Origin: Paenibacillus phytorum
GTDB taxonomy: Bacteria; Bacillota; Bacilli; Paenibacillales; NBRC-103111
NCBI RefSeq assembly: GCF_013141715.1
Contig: NZ_WHOA01000220.1
Location: forward strand, 42,991 to 106,990
Reading direction: 5' to 3'
Length of the DNA stretch: 64,000 nucleotides
Shown: positions 36,613-46,155 of the stretch, one piece after another
Layout of the letters: the number at the start of each line of letters is the position of its first letter
Numbering within the stretch: the stretch's first letter is position 1
The notes under the pieces: model-generated
The model's input: the letters and a program-made list of their open reading frames with translations, nothing else
The model's database searches: none
What the model was told of the DNA's origin: nothing
Program-made: the position numbers and the translations under genes

Positions 36613-36883
36613 ATTTAAGAAACGGCTCAATCGCGAAAGCATTGGGGAATCGTGTGCTCTCCATCGGATCCTTCAACTTAAAGCTAGTAAGTTTCTCACA
36701 ATTATCCAAGCGGTAGATGACTCAATCTTGATTTGGTGGCGATTATTCGGATTCCCAACTTTGGAAACTATGGAGTTTGCTGCCCCTGGACAAGTGTGTA
36801 TAGACAACAGCTTGCGGCGGCGCTACGACGAGCTCCCAGTATTCGAGCGCATTGGATAATATAATTAATTTCATTTTTTGCGA

Positions 36884-37013
36884 GTTGTACTGTGTACAAC
36901 AATTTCCTTGCTTTTTATCATAAAAGTGGAATATGTTGCATTTCGTACAATAATTTAGTCAGTATTAGTCCTAAAAGGACATTTTCAAGCTAATTTGTTG
37001 TATTTTTTGCAAC
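36884..37013. repeat. Array of three GTTGTA-type 17-bp palindromes
   Basis: Seventeen-bp palindromes GTTGTACTGTGTACAAC, GTTGCATTTCGTACAAT and GTTGTATTTTTTGCAAC begin at 36884, 36935 and 36997 (spacing 51 and 62 bp). A further small hairpin GTCCT-AAA-AGGAC lies at 36968-36980. The array is just downstream of the stop of the pseudokinase gene on the other strand. The 36613-36883 part of this 730-bp gap has only a weak TTG-started frame that is not supported as a gene. Confidence 0.65.
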
Positions 37014-37041
37014 ATTCGATGGAAAAGGGTTGGTTTGCTTG

Positions 37042-38268
37042 TCACTGACTCCCTTTACTAACCCAAAACGTAACATTGTCGCCCTGTAAGCCTTTTGTGC
37101 CTGACTTTGGGTCTTGTTTAATGACGGTTCCATTTGGCTTATCATTTGCTTCAATCAAAAAATTGTAATGCAGACCGGCAGCCAAAGCCTGCGCCTCGGC
37201 ATCAGCTTGAGATAGACCTACCAGGTTCGGTATTGCCACTTCCTCGGTTTGTTTGTTCGAATCACCGAGAGGCTTCGTTGTAGATGGGGTAGGTGTATTT
37301 GTCGGCGCTAGAGGTGTTGCGGTGGGTATAGGTACCACAACAACTGGCTCCACTTTGGAAGATGGCCAAAGCGCCCAAACCGCGACCAAGACGACGACCA
37401 AAATAGCAATTGCTCCTATCCCTGCCTTACTTAAAGCGCTCAGTGATTGTGATCGCTTTTCAGCTGCGGGTGCAACTTCATCTACCTCATCCTCATCCTT
37501 ATCTACCCTGCGGTTTTGAATTTTACTTGGGTTTTGATAATGAATTTGTTTGTGGATAGGTCCTTCATCCTGCTTTTGACCGGAAGATGGCAAACTCCGC
37601 AATCCAAAAATCAGCGAAGAAAGAGATGCGTGACCTTGGCAGACAAGCTTAATCAGCTTAATTAAAGCCAATTTCTGCTCATATGACGCAGATGGAATAG
37701 TCGTGCGCTCCAGATGTGTATGCATCACTTCAAAAGCACCGGTAATCGTCTCCGCGCCAGTAAATAGCTGAATCATCAACCGACAAAGCCCGATTGCCCC
37801 TTGTGCCTGAGGATCGCCTTTGTCCCAATAGTTTATGACGGAAAGTTTGCCGTGATCATCTAACCATAGGTTTTCAGCACCTACTGTAAATCCTGTAATA
37901 CGTTCTTCCATCGCGTCAAGCAAGGAAACTCCTAGATCAGCAATCATTGCAATTATGGTATGGAAAGACATTTCTTTCTTGTTAACATGGTTGGAGAATA
38001 ATGAGCCTGGTTTTGCTTGCAGAATGATCGTAACCGAATCTTCCTCAACAGATGTATCCAGGATATGTTGAAAACCGTCATGTATGAAAGCTGCTTTATG
38101 ATGAAGGGTTCGAATGTAATCTTCGCCGATCTGTCCAGGTTGAAGCTCTATTTGATAAAGGAGAACCTTTCGAGTTAGAAATAAATCATCACCGTAATGC
38201 AGAGTGCCATGAGGTAATGCGACGATTTGTGTATCTAGCACATATCGTGTACCAATTTTTTTATGCAT
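37042..38268 (-). CDS. Membrane-anchored PASTA-domain pseudokinase
   Basis: A 408-aa protein with the layout of a PrkC-type Ser/Thr kinase in reduced form. The N-terminal ~220 residues have kinase-like order, but where the catalytic loop HRDxKPxN is expected the sequence reads GFTVGAENLWLDDHGKL. The DFG position reads NYW and no glycine-rich loop is recognisable, so it should be catalytically dead. TM is at residues ~283-301, then a Pro/Thr-rich wall-spanning linker, then one PASTA domain (~345-405; IPNLVGLSQADAEAQALAAG). PASTA domains bind muropeptides or beta-lactams. A sensor-scaffold role for the cell wall is inferred. It is monocistronic and divergent from the frameshifted gene. Confidence 0.75.
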   Translation of the reverse strand: MHKKIGTRYVLDTQIVALPHGTLHYGDDLFLTRKVLLYQIELQPGQIGEDYIRTLHHKAAFIHDGFQHILDTSVEEDSVTIILQAKPGSLFSNHVNKKEMSFHTIIAMIADLGVSLLDAMEERITGFTVGAENLWLDDHGKLSVINYWDKGDPQAQGAIGLCRLMIQLFTGAETITGAFEVMHTHLERTTIPSASYEQKLALIKLIKLVCQGHASLSSLIFGLRSLPSSGQKQDEGPIHKQIHYQNPSKIQNRRVDKDEDEVDEVAPAAEKRSQSLSALSKAGIGAIAILVVVLVAVWALWPSSKVEPVVVVPIPTATPLAPTNTPTPSTTKPLGDSNKQTEEVAIPNLVGLSQADAEAQALAAGLHYNFLIEANDKPNGTVIKQDPKSGTKGLQGDNVTFWVSKGSQ

Positions 38269-38366
38269 GGAATATCCATCCTCTCTCTTGATGGCATCAT
38301 TAGGAGTTGCCTTTATTATATATGATTCGGCGGGATATAGGAATTTAGGTATTTTGAGGGGGAATA

Positions 38367-38671
38367 ATGATTATTAATCGGTATCGTGTTCGTCATTCCT
38401 ATTTGAGTCAAGCGTATTATGAGCTTCAACATGAGCAGTTGAATAGCTTGTTGTAAAGCTTATCGAAGAAGTCGAGGAAATCTCAAAGTTGAGTTTGGAT
38501 CCTGAGGCAGATAGCAGTAATTTCATTAATTTTACTGTACACCTTTTTCATCGGTTTTGGAACAAGCTTGAGAAAATTGAGTTGAAAGGTATAGAATTTG
38601 CTGCGCGCCAATATAAAGAAGCCCAATTTTCTATGAAGCCATATCTAGCTGATAAGATTCAGCTGATCTAG
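38367..38671 (+). pseudogene. Small hypothetical gene split by a frameshift
   Basis: GAGGGGG precedes ATG 38367, which starts MIINRYRVRHSYLSQAYYEL and stops at TAA 38454-38456. In the frame one base behind, an open reading frame from 38447 continues smoothly with VVKLIEEVEEISKLS and ends IQLI-stop at 38671. Restoring one base near 38444-38453 gives a ~101-aa protein with one ribosome site. The downstream part has no ribosome site of its own. The whole is amphipathic and soluble, without a recognised family. It could be a real mutation, an assembly error, or two unrelated small frames. Confidence 0.45.
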
Positions 38672-38779
38672 GCTTTTTTTTCTATCTCCGGGAAACTAAA
38701 AGTCTATGATTCAAATGACCTAGATGATATGATAGTTTTACAGATTTTTTTACAATTTGATCCAATATGAGGGGGAACT

Positions 38780-40426
38780 GTGTTGAAAAAAGTCGTTATT
38801 TTGGGCGGCGGTGTTGCCGGGATGAGTGCCGCGCATGAATTGGTTGTAAGAGGCTACGAGGTGTCAGTCTACGAATTTAAAAGTATTCCAGGCGGGAAAG
38901 CGAGAAGTATGCCATTCGTAGGCAGCGGAACTGGCGGGAGGAAAGATCTTCCGGGTGAGCATGGCTTCCGGTTATTCCCTCGCTTTTACAGACATGTCAT
39001 AGATACTTTGAAACGAATTCCCTATGAGAATGGAACCGTATATGATAACTTAACAGAAGTGACACGGTTAGATATTGCCACCTATACAGCACCGCTATTG
39101 CCGCTGCTGGCCAAAATTGAATTCAGTTTAGACAATTTTATGGTTGTCATCAGAGATTTATTCGATAATGGCTTAGGTCTAAGTATGGATGATCTAGAGC
39201 AATACGGACGCAAGCTATGGCAAGTAATGACGAGCTGTGATGAACGCATTCGCGAGGAATATAACCTCATCGATTGGTGGAATTTCATTGAGGCGGATCA
39301 ACAATCCCCTGCATTTCAAAAAATATTCGCTGGATTCACCAAAACCCTCGTTGCTTGTCAATCCAAAATTGCTAACACACAAACAGTCGGCCCTGTAGCT
39401 GTTCAAATGACTCTGGATATTACAACACCAGGGACAAGCTTCGTTCGTCTCTTGAACGGTCCTACGAATGACAAATGGGTGAACCCTTGGCTAACCTTTT
39501 TGCGAGATCAGGGAGTTGATTACCATTTAGAGGCGAAAGTTGAAAGCATCGATTGCGTAGATGGCGTTATTCGCGGTGCGAAGGTGACGGAGAACGGTAA
39601 AACCTTCGATGTAGAAGCTGATTATTACATAGCTGCATTCCCGGTTGAAGTGATGGGTAAATTCATTACCGAAGCTATGGTACAAGCCGACCCATCACTT
39701 GTTGGTGTGCAGAAGCTAGTTGATTCCGTCGCATGGATGAATGGCATTCAGTATTATTTGAAGGAAGAACTGCCTATCACACATGGACATGTTATATACT
39801 TAGATGCACCTTGGTCGCTGACTTCAGTATCCCAGAAGCAATTTTGGCCTGATATCGACCTTAGCCAGTATGGTGATGGTACAGTCAAGGGCGTTCTATC
39901 TGTCGATATTTCGGATTGGGACACACCAGGGGTATTATTCGGTAAATCGGCTACACTTTGCACGGCTGAAGAGATTAAAGCAGAAGTATGGGCACAGATG
40001 AAGTTAAGCTTGAACGTAGATGGAGCCGTTATCCTAGAAGACGATGTTCTGCATTCTTGGTTCTTGGATACGGATATTCAATTTGAGAATCCAGATCAGG
40101 CGTGCACGAATATGGAGCCGCTGCTTATTAATCGCGTGGGCACTTGGGATGACCGTCCAGAAGCGTATACCGCAATTCCGAATCTGTTCCTTGCTGCTGA
40201 TTACGTACGTACGAATACAAACCTTGCGACGATGGAAGGCGCTAATGAAGCGGCACGACGCGCAGTTAATGCCATACTGAAACAAGATGGTTCGACGGAA
40301 GAGCCTTGCGAAATATGGGAGATGTACACCTTTGAGCTGGGGCATATCGATTTATTGAAACCTTTTCATCATCATGATAAACAACGGTTTGAAAAGGGGC
40401 TTCCTTGGGATGGGAAACTTTTTTAG
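38780..40426 (+). CDS. FAD-dependent oxidoreductase, phytoene-desaturase/amine-oxidase-like
   Basis: A 548-aa flavoprotein. The N-terminal Rossmann motif GGGVAGMSAAHELVVRGY binds FAD, followed by YEFKSIPGGKARS, and GEHGFRLFPRFYRHVID is a motif shared by phytoene-desaturase- and hydroxysqualene-type dehydrogenases. The C-terminal FAD motif is NLFLAADYVRTNTNLATMEG. There is no signal peptide. Start codons GTG 38780 and TTG 38783 both follow GAGGGGG; the second has better spacing. It lies 35 bp upstream of the giant dual kinase, apparently in one operon. The substrate is unknown: carotenoid, terpenoid and amine are all possible. Confidence 0.8.
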   Translation: MLKKVVILGGGVAGMSAAHELVVRGYEVSVYEFKSIPGGKARSMPFVGSGTGGRKDLPGEHGFRLFPRFYRHVIDTLKRIPYENGTVYDNLTEVTRLDIATYTAPLLPLLAKIEFSLDNFMVVIRDLFDNGLGLSMDDLEQYGRKLWQVMTSCDERIREEYNLIDWWNFIEADQQSPAFQKIFAGFTKTLVACQSKIANTQTVGPVAVQMTLDITTPGTSFVRLLNGPTNDKWVNPWLTFLRDQGVDYHLEAKVESIDCVDGVIRGAKVTENGKTFDVEADYYIAAFPVEVMGKFITEAMVQADPSLVGVQKLVDSVAWMNGIQYYLKEELPITHGHVIYLDAPWSLTSVSQKQFWPDIDLSQYGDGTVKGVLSVDISDWDTPGVLFGKSATLCTAEEIKAEVWAQMKLSLNVDGAVILEDDVLHSWFLDTDIQFENPDQACTNMEPLLINRVGTWDDRPEAYTAIPNLFLAADYVRTNTNLATMEGANEAARRAVNAILKQDGSTEEPCEIWEMYTFELGHIDLLKPFHHHDKQRFEKGLPWDGKLF

Positions 40427-40461
40427 GAATACCTAGCAGCAAGTTTTACTAGGAGGATTTT

Positions 40462-43400
40462 ATGCTAATTTTGCCGGAATACGAGTTGATCAGACAAATC
40501 TATCAAGGCGAACGGACTGTACTCTATCGTGCTGTTCATAAGCCAACTATGGAAAAAGTAATTATCAAAACCCTGCGTTCTGACTTTCCTGTATCAGCAG
40601 ATATCGCTAGATTGAAACGAGAGTATGAGATAGGCAAAATGCTGGACTTTCCCGGCATTGTTAAGCCATTGGCGCTTCCCAAGCATCAAAACAGCTTAGC
40701 GCTCATCTTGGAAGACTTTGACGGTGAGACCTTATCGGCTTATTTCCCTATGTTTCGTCAGTCCATACAAGCCTTTCTCACAGCTGCTATTCAATTAGTC
40801 AAAATTGTTGGGGATATTCATCAGCGGTACGTCATACATAAAGATATTAAACCTAGCAACATAATTATTAATCCTGAAAAGCAGATCATGAAGCTGGCTG
40901 ATTTCAGCATTTCCTCGTTTACGAGAGAGCGCCAAGAAATGCTAGACCCCATGATGCTAGAAGGAACGCTAAGCTATATGTCGCCTGAGCAGACAGGTCG
41001 AATGAATCGTATTATCGATTACCGAACGGACTACTATTCCTTAGGGGTCACATTCTATGAAATGCTCACCGGGCGTCTTCCGTTTCAAACGGAAGATCCG
41101 GTGGAGCTGATTCACTGTCATTTTGCCGTGACGCCGACTCCTCCTGAAAGCTTACGGATGGGCATACCGAAGCCTCTATCGGATATTGTTATGAAGCTTC
41201 TTGCTAAAAATGCGGAAGATCGATATCAGAGCGCCTATGGCATTATTCAGGATCTCGAGCACATCTTGATGCTGAGCAATTCTGGAGAAGAAATGACGGA
41301 ATTTACTGTTGGGCTCTATGACATGACGGACATGTTCCAGATACCTCAAGGGTTGTACGGACGTGCTCAGGAAATCGAAAATCTGCTGCATGTTTATGGA
41401 CGTGCTGTGCATGGATCGCTGGAGGCGGTTTGGGTAACCGGGGAATCTGGTTATGGCAAATCGTTTCTCATCGCCGAGACGATGAAGACGATCATGAAGG
41501 ACAATGGCTGGTTCTTATCCGGCAGATTCGAGCCAAACAAACAGCATATCTCGTACCATGCGTTGTCTAGGGCACTTCGTCAGTTAGTCCGTCAGCTTCT
41601 AACGGAGAAAGATCATCAAATCGAAGAGTATCGCGGACGTTTGCTGAAAATACTGGGAACGAGCGGAAAAGTATTGACGGATCTCATTCCGGACCTTGAG
41701 CTCCTAATCGGTGAGCAGCCCATTGCGAAGCAGCTTCCTCCGCAAGAAACACAGAATCGATTACACTTCTTGTTGCAGCAATTTCTATTAATCTTCTGTG
41801 TGAAAGACCGGCCTATCGTGTTATTTCTGGATGATTTGCAGTGGGCAGATGCGGCCTCCTTGCAGTTTCTTGATCTGCTTTTGAACGATTCCCAAATGAA
41901 GTATTTCCTATTCATAGGCTCCTATCGAAGCGAGTATGACACTAATTGGTTATCATCTACCCGTGTTCAATTGCTAGACAAGCTCCCAGAGCGCCTTGTT
42001 ACTGAACGGATTATTTTGCAGCCTATGGAAATTGCAGATGTCCAGCAGTTGATTGCGGAGTCGTTGAAAACCGAGCAGCAGCAGGTCGTTGAGTTGGCTC
42101 AACTCGTTCTTCAAAAAACTGGAGGAAATCCTTTTTTCGTCAAACAATTTTTAACTGCCTTACACGAGCAAAATTTACTCACCTTTAATTATGAAGTTAA
42201 TCGTTGGATATGGGATATTGATGAAATTCAGAAGCTTAGAATTACCGATAATCTTATGTTCCTCCTAGCTGAGAAACTGCAGCGTATGCCGCCAAAAACA
42301 CAATACTTATTGCGGCTAGCTGCTTGTTTAGGAGCCTCTTATGACCTGGAGGCACTTGGTATCATTGCTAAGATGTCCTTTACTGATGTTCTGCATGAGT
42401 TGGAAATTGCGATCCAAAACGGTTTGATGATTCCTGTTGGCACGGATTATAAATTTTTTATCGAGATGCAAGGGAATTCAACTGCACGAGACATACGTTT
42501 TATGTTTGTGCATGATTCTATTCAAGAAGCCGTTTATGGATCCATTGAAGAATCAGATCTGCCAGAAATGCATTTGAACATCGCGCATCAGCTTCTGGAG
42601 CATTTACCCGATGATCAGGCTCAGCCACGGTTATTCGATATCGTCAACCATATGAATATGGGCTCTAACTTGTTAACGGAGCGGCAGGAGCTTATCCAGC
42701 TTCTAGAATTTAATCTCAGTGCAGGCCGCAAAGCTAAATCTTCGAATGCCTATCGTTCAGCACTTCAGTATTACAATAAAGCATTAGCTTTGTTGAAGCT
42801 GGTAGAGGGTGTGGAGTTAAAAGACCTAAGCTTTTCCATTCGACTGGAGAAGTCAGAAGTGCTCTATCTGAATGGTCAGGCGGATGAAGCTGAAATATCG
42901 TACGAAGAACTGCTTGTAGATGCCCGTACGAACGAACTTAAGTTGGAAGTGTATAACTTACAAGTGATTCTGTACACGAACGTTGGAAAGCAGCATAAAA
43001 GTGTGGAAGTCGGATTGAAAGCCCTAGCTGAGCAAGGCATCCGTGTTTCTAAAGAACCGACGGGCGTAAACATTTTTTATGAATACATGAAGCTGAAAGC
43101 AATGATTGGACGGAAGAATACGCTTCAGCTGTACGATTTACCGATAATGGAAGATGAATACATAACTAAATTAATGAATTTAATGATGAGTATTGCTGTC
43201 TCCGCGTACTTCGTGAATACGAATTTATTTGTTTTGTTCATGTTTATCATGACGAAGCATGCGTTGAAATATGGTAACTCCTCGGTAATGGCCTATGTGT
43301 ACGGATCCTATGGTTTGATTCTGGGCTCGGGCTTCGGTGATTATCAGCTTGGCTACCAATATGGGCAGCTTGGCGATCGCATGAATGCTAGATTTCAATC

Positions 43401-45657
43401 CCATCAATTCCGCAGTAAAAGCCATTTCTCATTCGGTTTGTTCGTCACTCCTTGGGTAAAGCCTTTGCAGGTGTGTTTGGAGCATTTGAAGGAGTCTTTC
43501 CGAAGCGGGATCGAAGATGGTGACTTGGTTTTTGTAGGTTATGCCCTTACTTATCAGGTTTTGGTGAAGGATTTTCAAGGTGTTGTACTTTCGGAAGTAC
43601 AAGAAGATCTAGCTAAGAACTATCGGATATTGGAACAGACCAATCATCATGACACCCTTCTCATGTTAGAAATGCTCCGTAAGGTCATTCATAATTTGGA
43701 GGGGAAGTCTGAGAATCCCCTGATTATCGGTAAGGATGAGGAAGAGGAAGAACAGTTTGTCCGTAAGCTGGAGATTCACCCGAACCAAGTCATTATTCAT
43801 GAGTATACGGTAAAAAAAATGATGCTATATTATTTGTTTGGTCAATATGAGGAAGCTCTAAAGTTTGGTAAAGATGCAGAACCTATGCAGTCTGTTTCTT
43901 TCGGGCTGTTTCATATTCCTGAGAACTATTTCTACTATGCCTTATCGATAGCTGCTAAATATAGAGAGGCTGCAATGTTAGAGCAGAAGATGATGGCCAA
44001 ACAGATGAGAAAGATGCTTCGCAAGATGGATAAATGGGCTGCCCATTGTCCAGAAAACTTTTTGCATATAAGTCTATTAATGCATGCGGAGTGGAACCGT
44101 GTAACAGGCCATTTTCAGAAAGCGGAGCAAGAATACGAAACGTCAATCCGGCAAGCTAGGGAGCAAGGTTTCATCCAGCATGAGGCGATTGCCTGTGAGC
44201 TAGCAGGGAAGATGTATAAGGAAGCTGGGCGTGAAAAGGTTGCTAAAACCTATTTCGTCGATGCGTATTACGGTTATCTAAGCTGGGGTGCGAAGGCCAA
44301 GGCTGAGGAGTTAATGATGCGTTATCCGGGCTACTTAACATCACTTAAGGAGTCGAAGGATTGGAGCACAACCAAAATAAGTGACTATTCCCTGCAGGCG
44401 CTTGATTTTATGACGATTATGAACACGTCTAGATCGTTGTCAAGTGAAGTTAACTTGGAGCAATTGATCAAGCGGCTAATGGAAATTGTAACCTATTCGT
44501 CTGGCGCGGAGAGAAGCATCCTGGTCTTGAAGGAACGTGACAGCTTATTCGTGGAGGCTGAGATGCTTGCCATCGACGGCAAGGATTCCTGTACAGTAAG
44601 CTCTGTTCTGCTAGAAACAAGAGAAGATCTCCCGACGGCTGTGATTCAATTCGTTGCTCGAACCAAGGAAGGTGTAGTTCTCGATGATGCCGAGAATAAG
44701 GGATTCTTTACACATGATCCGTACATTCGGGCAACGGAGAGTAAATCGATATTCTGTGAGCCGATCCTCCATCAGGGCAATCTAGTCGGCGTCTTTTATC
44801 TTGAAAATAATTTGATTCGCAATGCCTTTACATCAGACCGTCTTGATATTATCAAGCTGTTGTCTGCTCAGGCGGCAATTTCGATCGAGAATGCGAGACT
44901 CTATAATGATTTGGAGTCCAAAGTCAAAGAACGGACGAACGAATTGATCTTGATGGAGACGTCGCGTCGAGACCTATTGTCTAATATTTCCCATGATTTG
45001 GGCACGCCACTCACGTCCATTCAGGGTTATGTAGAGGCTATTCTGGATGGAGTTATTCAAGAGCCTGAGGAACAGAGAAAGTACCTTTCGGTCGTTCACA
45101 TGCGGATTGTCGGCATTCAACGACTCATTACGGATCTCTATCAGTTAAGTCGACTTGAGACTAAGCAGTTCCATTTTCAACTAGCCCCAACTTCGTGCGG
45201 AACGATGGTTCGCCAGCTTTTTGCGAAGTATGAGCTGGATGCAGCGAATGCTGGAATTACCTATACGCTCAACATGGCACATTCGGAAGGAGAAGAATTG
45301 CTTTTAACAGTAGATACAGATCGTATTGAACAGGTGTATGCGAATATTTTGTACAATGCAATTAAATTTTCTACTAGAGGCGGATTCATTGATGTTCACG
45401 TGGCAATCAAGGATGAGCCGAGCGAGTTAGTGATTCGGGTTACCGATATCGGCGTGGGGATTAGCGAAGAGGATCTTCCACATATTTTTGAAAGGTTCTA
45501 CAAAGTGTCCAAATCACGCAGCACGTCTGGCGGCAGTGGCCTTGGACTCGCGATTGCTAAGGAGATCGTGCAGTATCACGGAGGCCAGATTTGGGCGGAA
45601 AGCCGCCTCGGCAAAGGCTGCAGCATCTCGTTCTCATTACCTGTGCATCGGATTTAA
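40462..45657 (+). CDS. Giant dual Ser/Thr-kinase, AAA/TPR, GAF, histidine-kinase receptor (HSTK type)
   Basis: A 1731-aa multidomain signalling protein. A Ser/Thr kinase (residues ~5-270) keeps K36 (VIIK), H126-K-D128 in HKDIKPSN, D147 of the DFG position as DFS, and SPEQTGRMN. An AAA/NACHT-like ATPase follows with Walker A GESGYGKS (~327-334) and Walker B IVLFLDDLQWAD (~453-464). A long helical TPR-like region covers ~760-1320 and a GAF domain ~1333-1480. HisKA has SNISHDLGTPLTSIQGY with H1511, and HATPase_c has DIGVGISEEDLPHIFERFY and GGSGLGLAIAKE. It is predicted soluble. Such fusions are known in cyanobacteria and myxobacteria (HstK). No receiver protein is adjacent. A TAGGAGG ribosome site couples it to the FAD oxidoreductase. 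Confidence 0.9.
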   Translation: MLILPEYELIRQIYQGERTVLYRAVHKPTMEKVIIKTLRSDFPVSADIARLKREYEIGKMLDFPGIVKPLALPKHQNSLALILEDFDGETLSAYFPMFRQSIQAFLTAAIQLVKIVGDIHQRYVIHKDIKPSNIIINPEKQIMKLADFSISSFTRERQEMLDPMMLEGTLSYMSPEQTGRMNRIIDYRTDYYSLGVTFYEMLTGRLPFQTEDPVELIHCHFAVTPTPPESLRMGIPKPLSDIVMKLLAKNAEDRYQSAYGIIQDLEHILMLSNSGEEMTEFTVGLYDMTDMFQIPQGLYGRAQEIENLLHVYGRAVHGSLEAVWVTGESGYGKSFLIAETMKTIMKDNGWFLSGRFEPNKQHISYHALSRALRQLVRQLLTEKDHQIEEYRGRLLKILGTSGKVLTDLIPDLELLIGEQPIAKQLPPQETQNRLHFLLQQFLLIFCVKDRPIVLFLDDLQWADAASLQFLDLLLNDSQMKYFLFIGSYRSEYDTNWLSSTRVQLLDKLPERLVTERIILQPMEIADVQQLIAESLKTEQQQVVELAQLVLQKTGGNPFFVKQFLTALHEQNLLTFNYEVNRWIWDIDEIQKLRITDNLMFLLAEKLQRMPPKTQYLLRLAACLGASYDLEALGIIAKMSFTDVLHELEIAIQNGLMIPVGTDYKFFIEMQGNSTARDIRFMFVHDSIQEAVYGSIEESDLPEMHLNIAHQLLEHLPDDQAQPRLFDIVNHMNMGSNLLTERQELIQLLEFNLSAGRKAKSSNAYRSALQYYNKALALLKLVEGVELKDLSFSIRLEKSEVLYLNGQADEAEISYEELLVDARTNELKLEVYNLQVILYTNVGKQHKSVEVGLKALAEQGIRVSKEPTGVNIFYEYMKLKAMIGRKNTLQLYDLPIMEDEYITKLMNLMMSIAVSAYFVNTNLFVLFMFIMTKHALKYGNSSVMAYVYGSYGLILGSGFGDYQLGYQYGQLGDRMNARFQSHQFRSKSHFSFGLFVTPWVKPLQVCLEHLKESFRSGIEDGDLVFVGYALTYQVLVKDFQGVVLSEVQEDLAKNYRILEQTNHHDTLLMLEMLRKVIHNLEGKSENPLIIGKDEEEEEQFVRKLEIHPNQVIIHEYTVKKMMLYYLFGQYEEALKFGKDAEPMQSVSFGLFHIPENYFYYALSIAAKYREAAMLEQKMMAKQMRKMLRKMDKWAAHCPENFLHISLLMHAEWNRVTGHFQKAEQEYETSIRQAREQGFIQHEAIACELAGKMYKEAGREKVAKTYFVDAYYGYLSWGAKAKAEELMMRYPGYLTSLKESKDWSTTKISDYSLQALDFMTIMNTSRSLSSEVNLEQLIKRLMEIVTYSSGAERSILVLKERDSLFVEAEMLAIDGKDSCTVSSVLLETREDLPTAVIQFVARTKEGVVLDDAENKGFFTHDPYIRATESKSIFCEPILHQGNLVGVFYLENNLIRNAFTSDRLDIIKLLSAQAAISIENARLYNDLESKVKERTNELILMETSRRDLLSNISHDLGTPLTSIQGYVEAILDGVIQEPEEQRKYLSVVHMRIVGIQRLITDLYQLSRLETKQFHFQLAPTSCGTMVRQLFAKYELDAANAGITYTLNMAHSEGEELLLTVDTDRIEQVYANILYNAIKFSTRGGFIDVHVAIKDEPSELVIRVTDIGVGISEEDLPHIFERFYKVSKSRSTSGGSGLGLAIAKEIVQYHGGQIWAESRLGKGCSISFSLPVHRI

Positions 45658-45666
45658 GCCGCGAGA

Positions 45667-45709
45667 ACCGTATACCTCACATGATCCTGTGTGCGGTGTA
45701 CGGTCTTTT
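45667..45709. terminator. Terminator after giant kinase gene
   Basis: The stem ACCGTATACC/GGTGTACGGT has an inner CACA...TGTG extension and is followed by CTTTT. It lies between convergent genes. Confidence 0.75.
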
Positions 45710-45711
45710 GG

Positions 45712-46050
45712 CTAAGGTCGAATGGTAACTCTAGTGTGGATGGGCACAAGTGCGGATAACTCAAGCACATCATCGTTATACATGCGGATACAGCCGTGCG
45801 ATGTCCTCTTGCCTACGGAAGAAGGATCATTCGTGCCGTGGATACCATAATGAGGTTTGCTTAAACCCATCCACAAGACGCCGAAAGGGCCGCCAGGATT
45901 GGGTTGTTTATTGATAATGAAAAATTCACCCGTAGGTGTGTTAGTTAGTATTTTACCAATACCAACTGGGAATCCACGTACAACGATGTTTACATCCAAA
46001 AGATATAATTGAAAGTCAGAAAGATCAACAATAATTCGGTAATTGGGCAT
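45712..46050 (-). CDS. L,D-transpeptidase, YkuD type
   Basis: A 112-aa single-domain YkuD protein. All catalytic features are present: HGTNDPSSVGKRTSHGCIRM with H71, H85 and nucleophile C87. It lacks a signal peptide and LysM domain, as do some short Bacillus/Paenibacillus members found in spores. L,D-transpeptidases make 3-3 crosslinks or attach proteins to peptidoglycan. The start ATG 46050 is preceded by a GAGGTGA sequence. It is monocistronic and divergent from the alcohol dehydrogenase. Confidence 0.9.
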   Translation of the reverse strand: MPNYRIIVDLSDFQLYLLDVNIVVRGFPVGIGKILTNTPTGEFFIINKQPNPGGPFGVLWMGLSKPHYGIHGTNDPSSVGKRTSHGCIRMYNDDVLELSALVPIHTRVTIRP

Positions 46051-46155
46051 AGGATCGTCACCTCAATTTATTCTATGTAAATAGGCGCGTTTTCGATATT
46101 GAAACTTACATGTGATATACTGCTGTAGATATCAGTCACCGAAGGAGAAAAAGAC

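Noticed and set aside
36608..36859. TTG-started 83-codon frame in the large gap before the pseudokinase gene
   Set aside because: It starts inside the terminator hairpin region, has no ribosome site and the translation looks non-coding.
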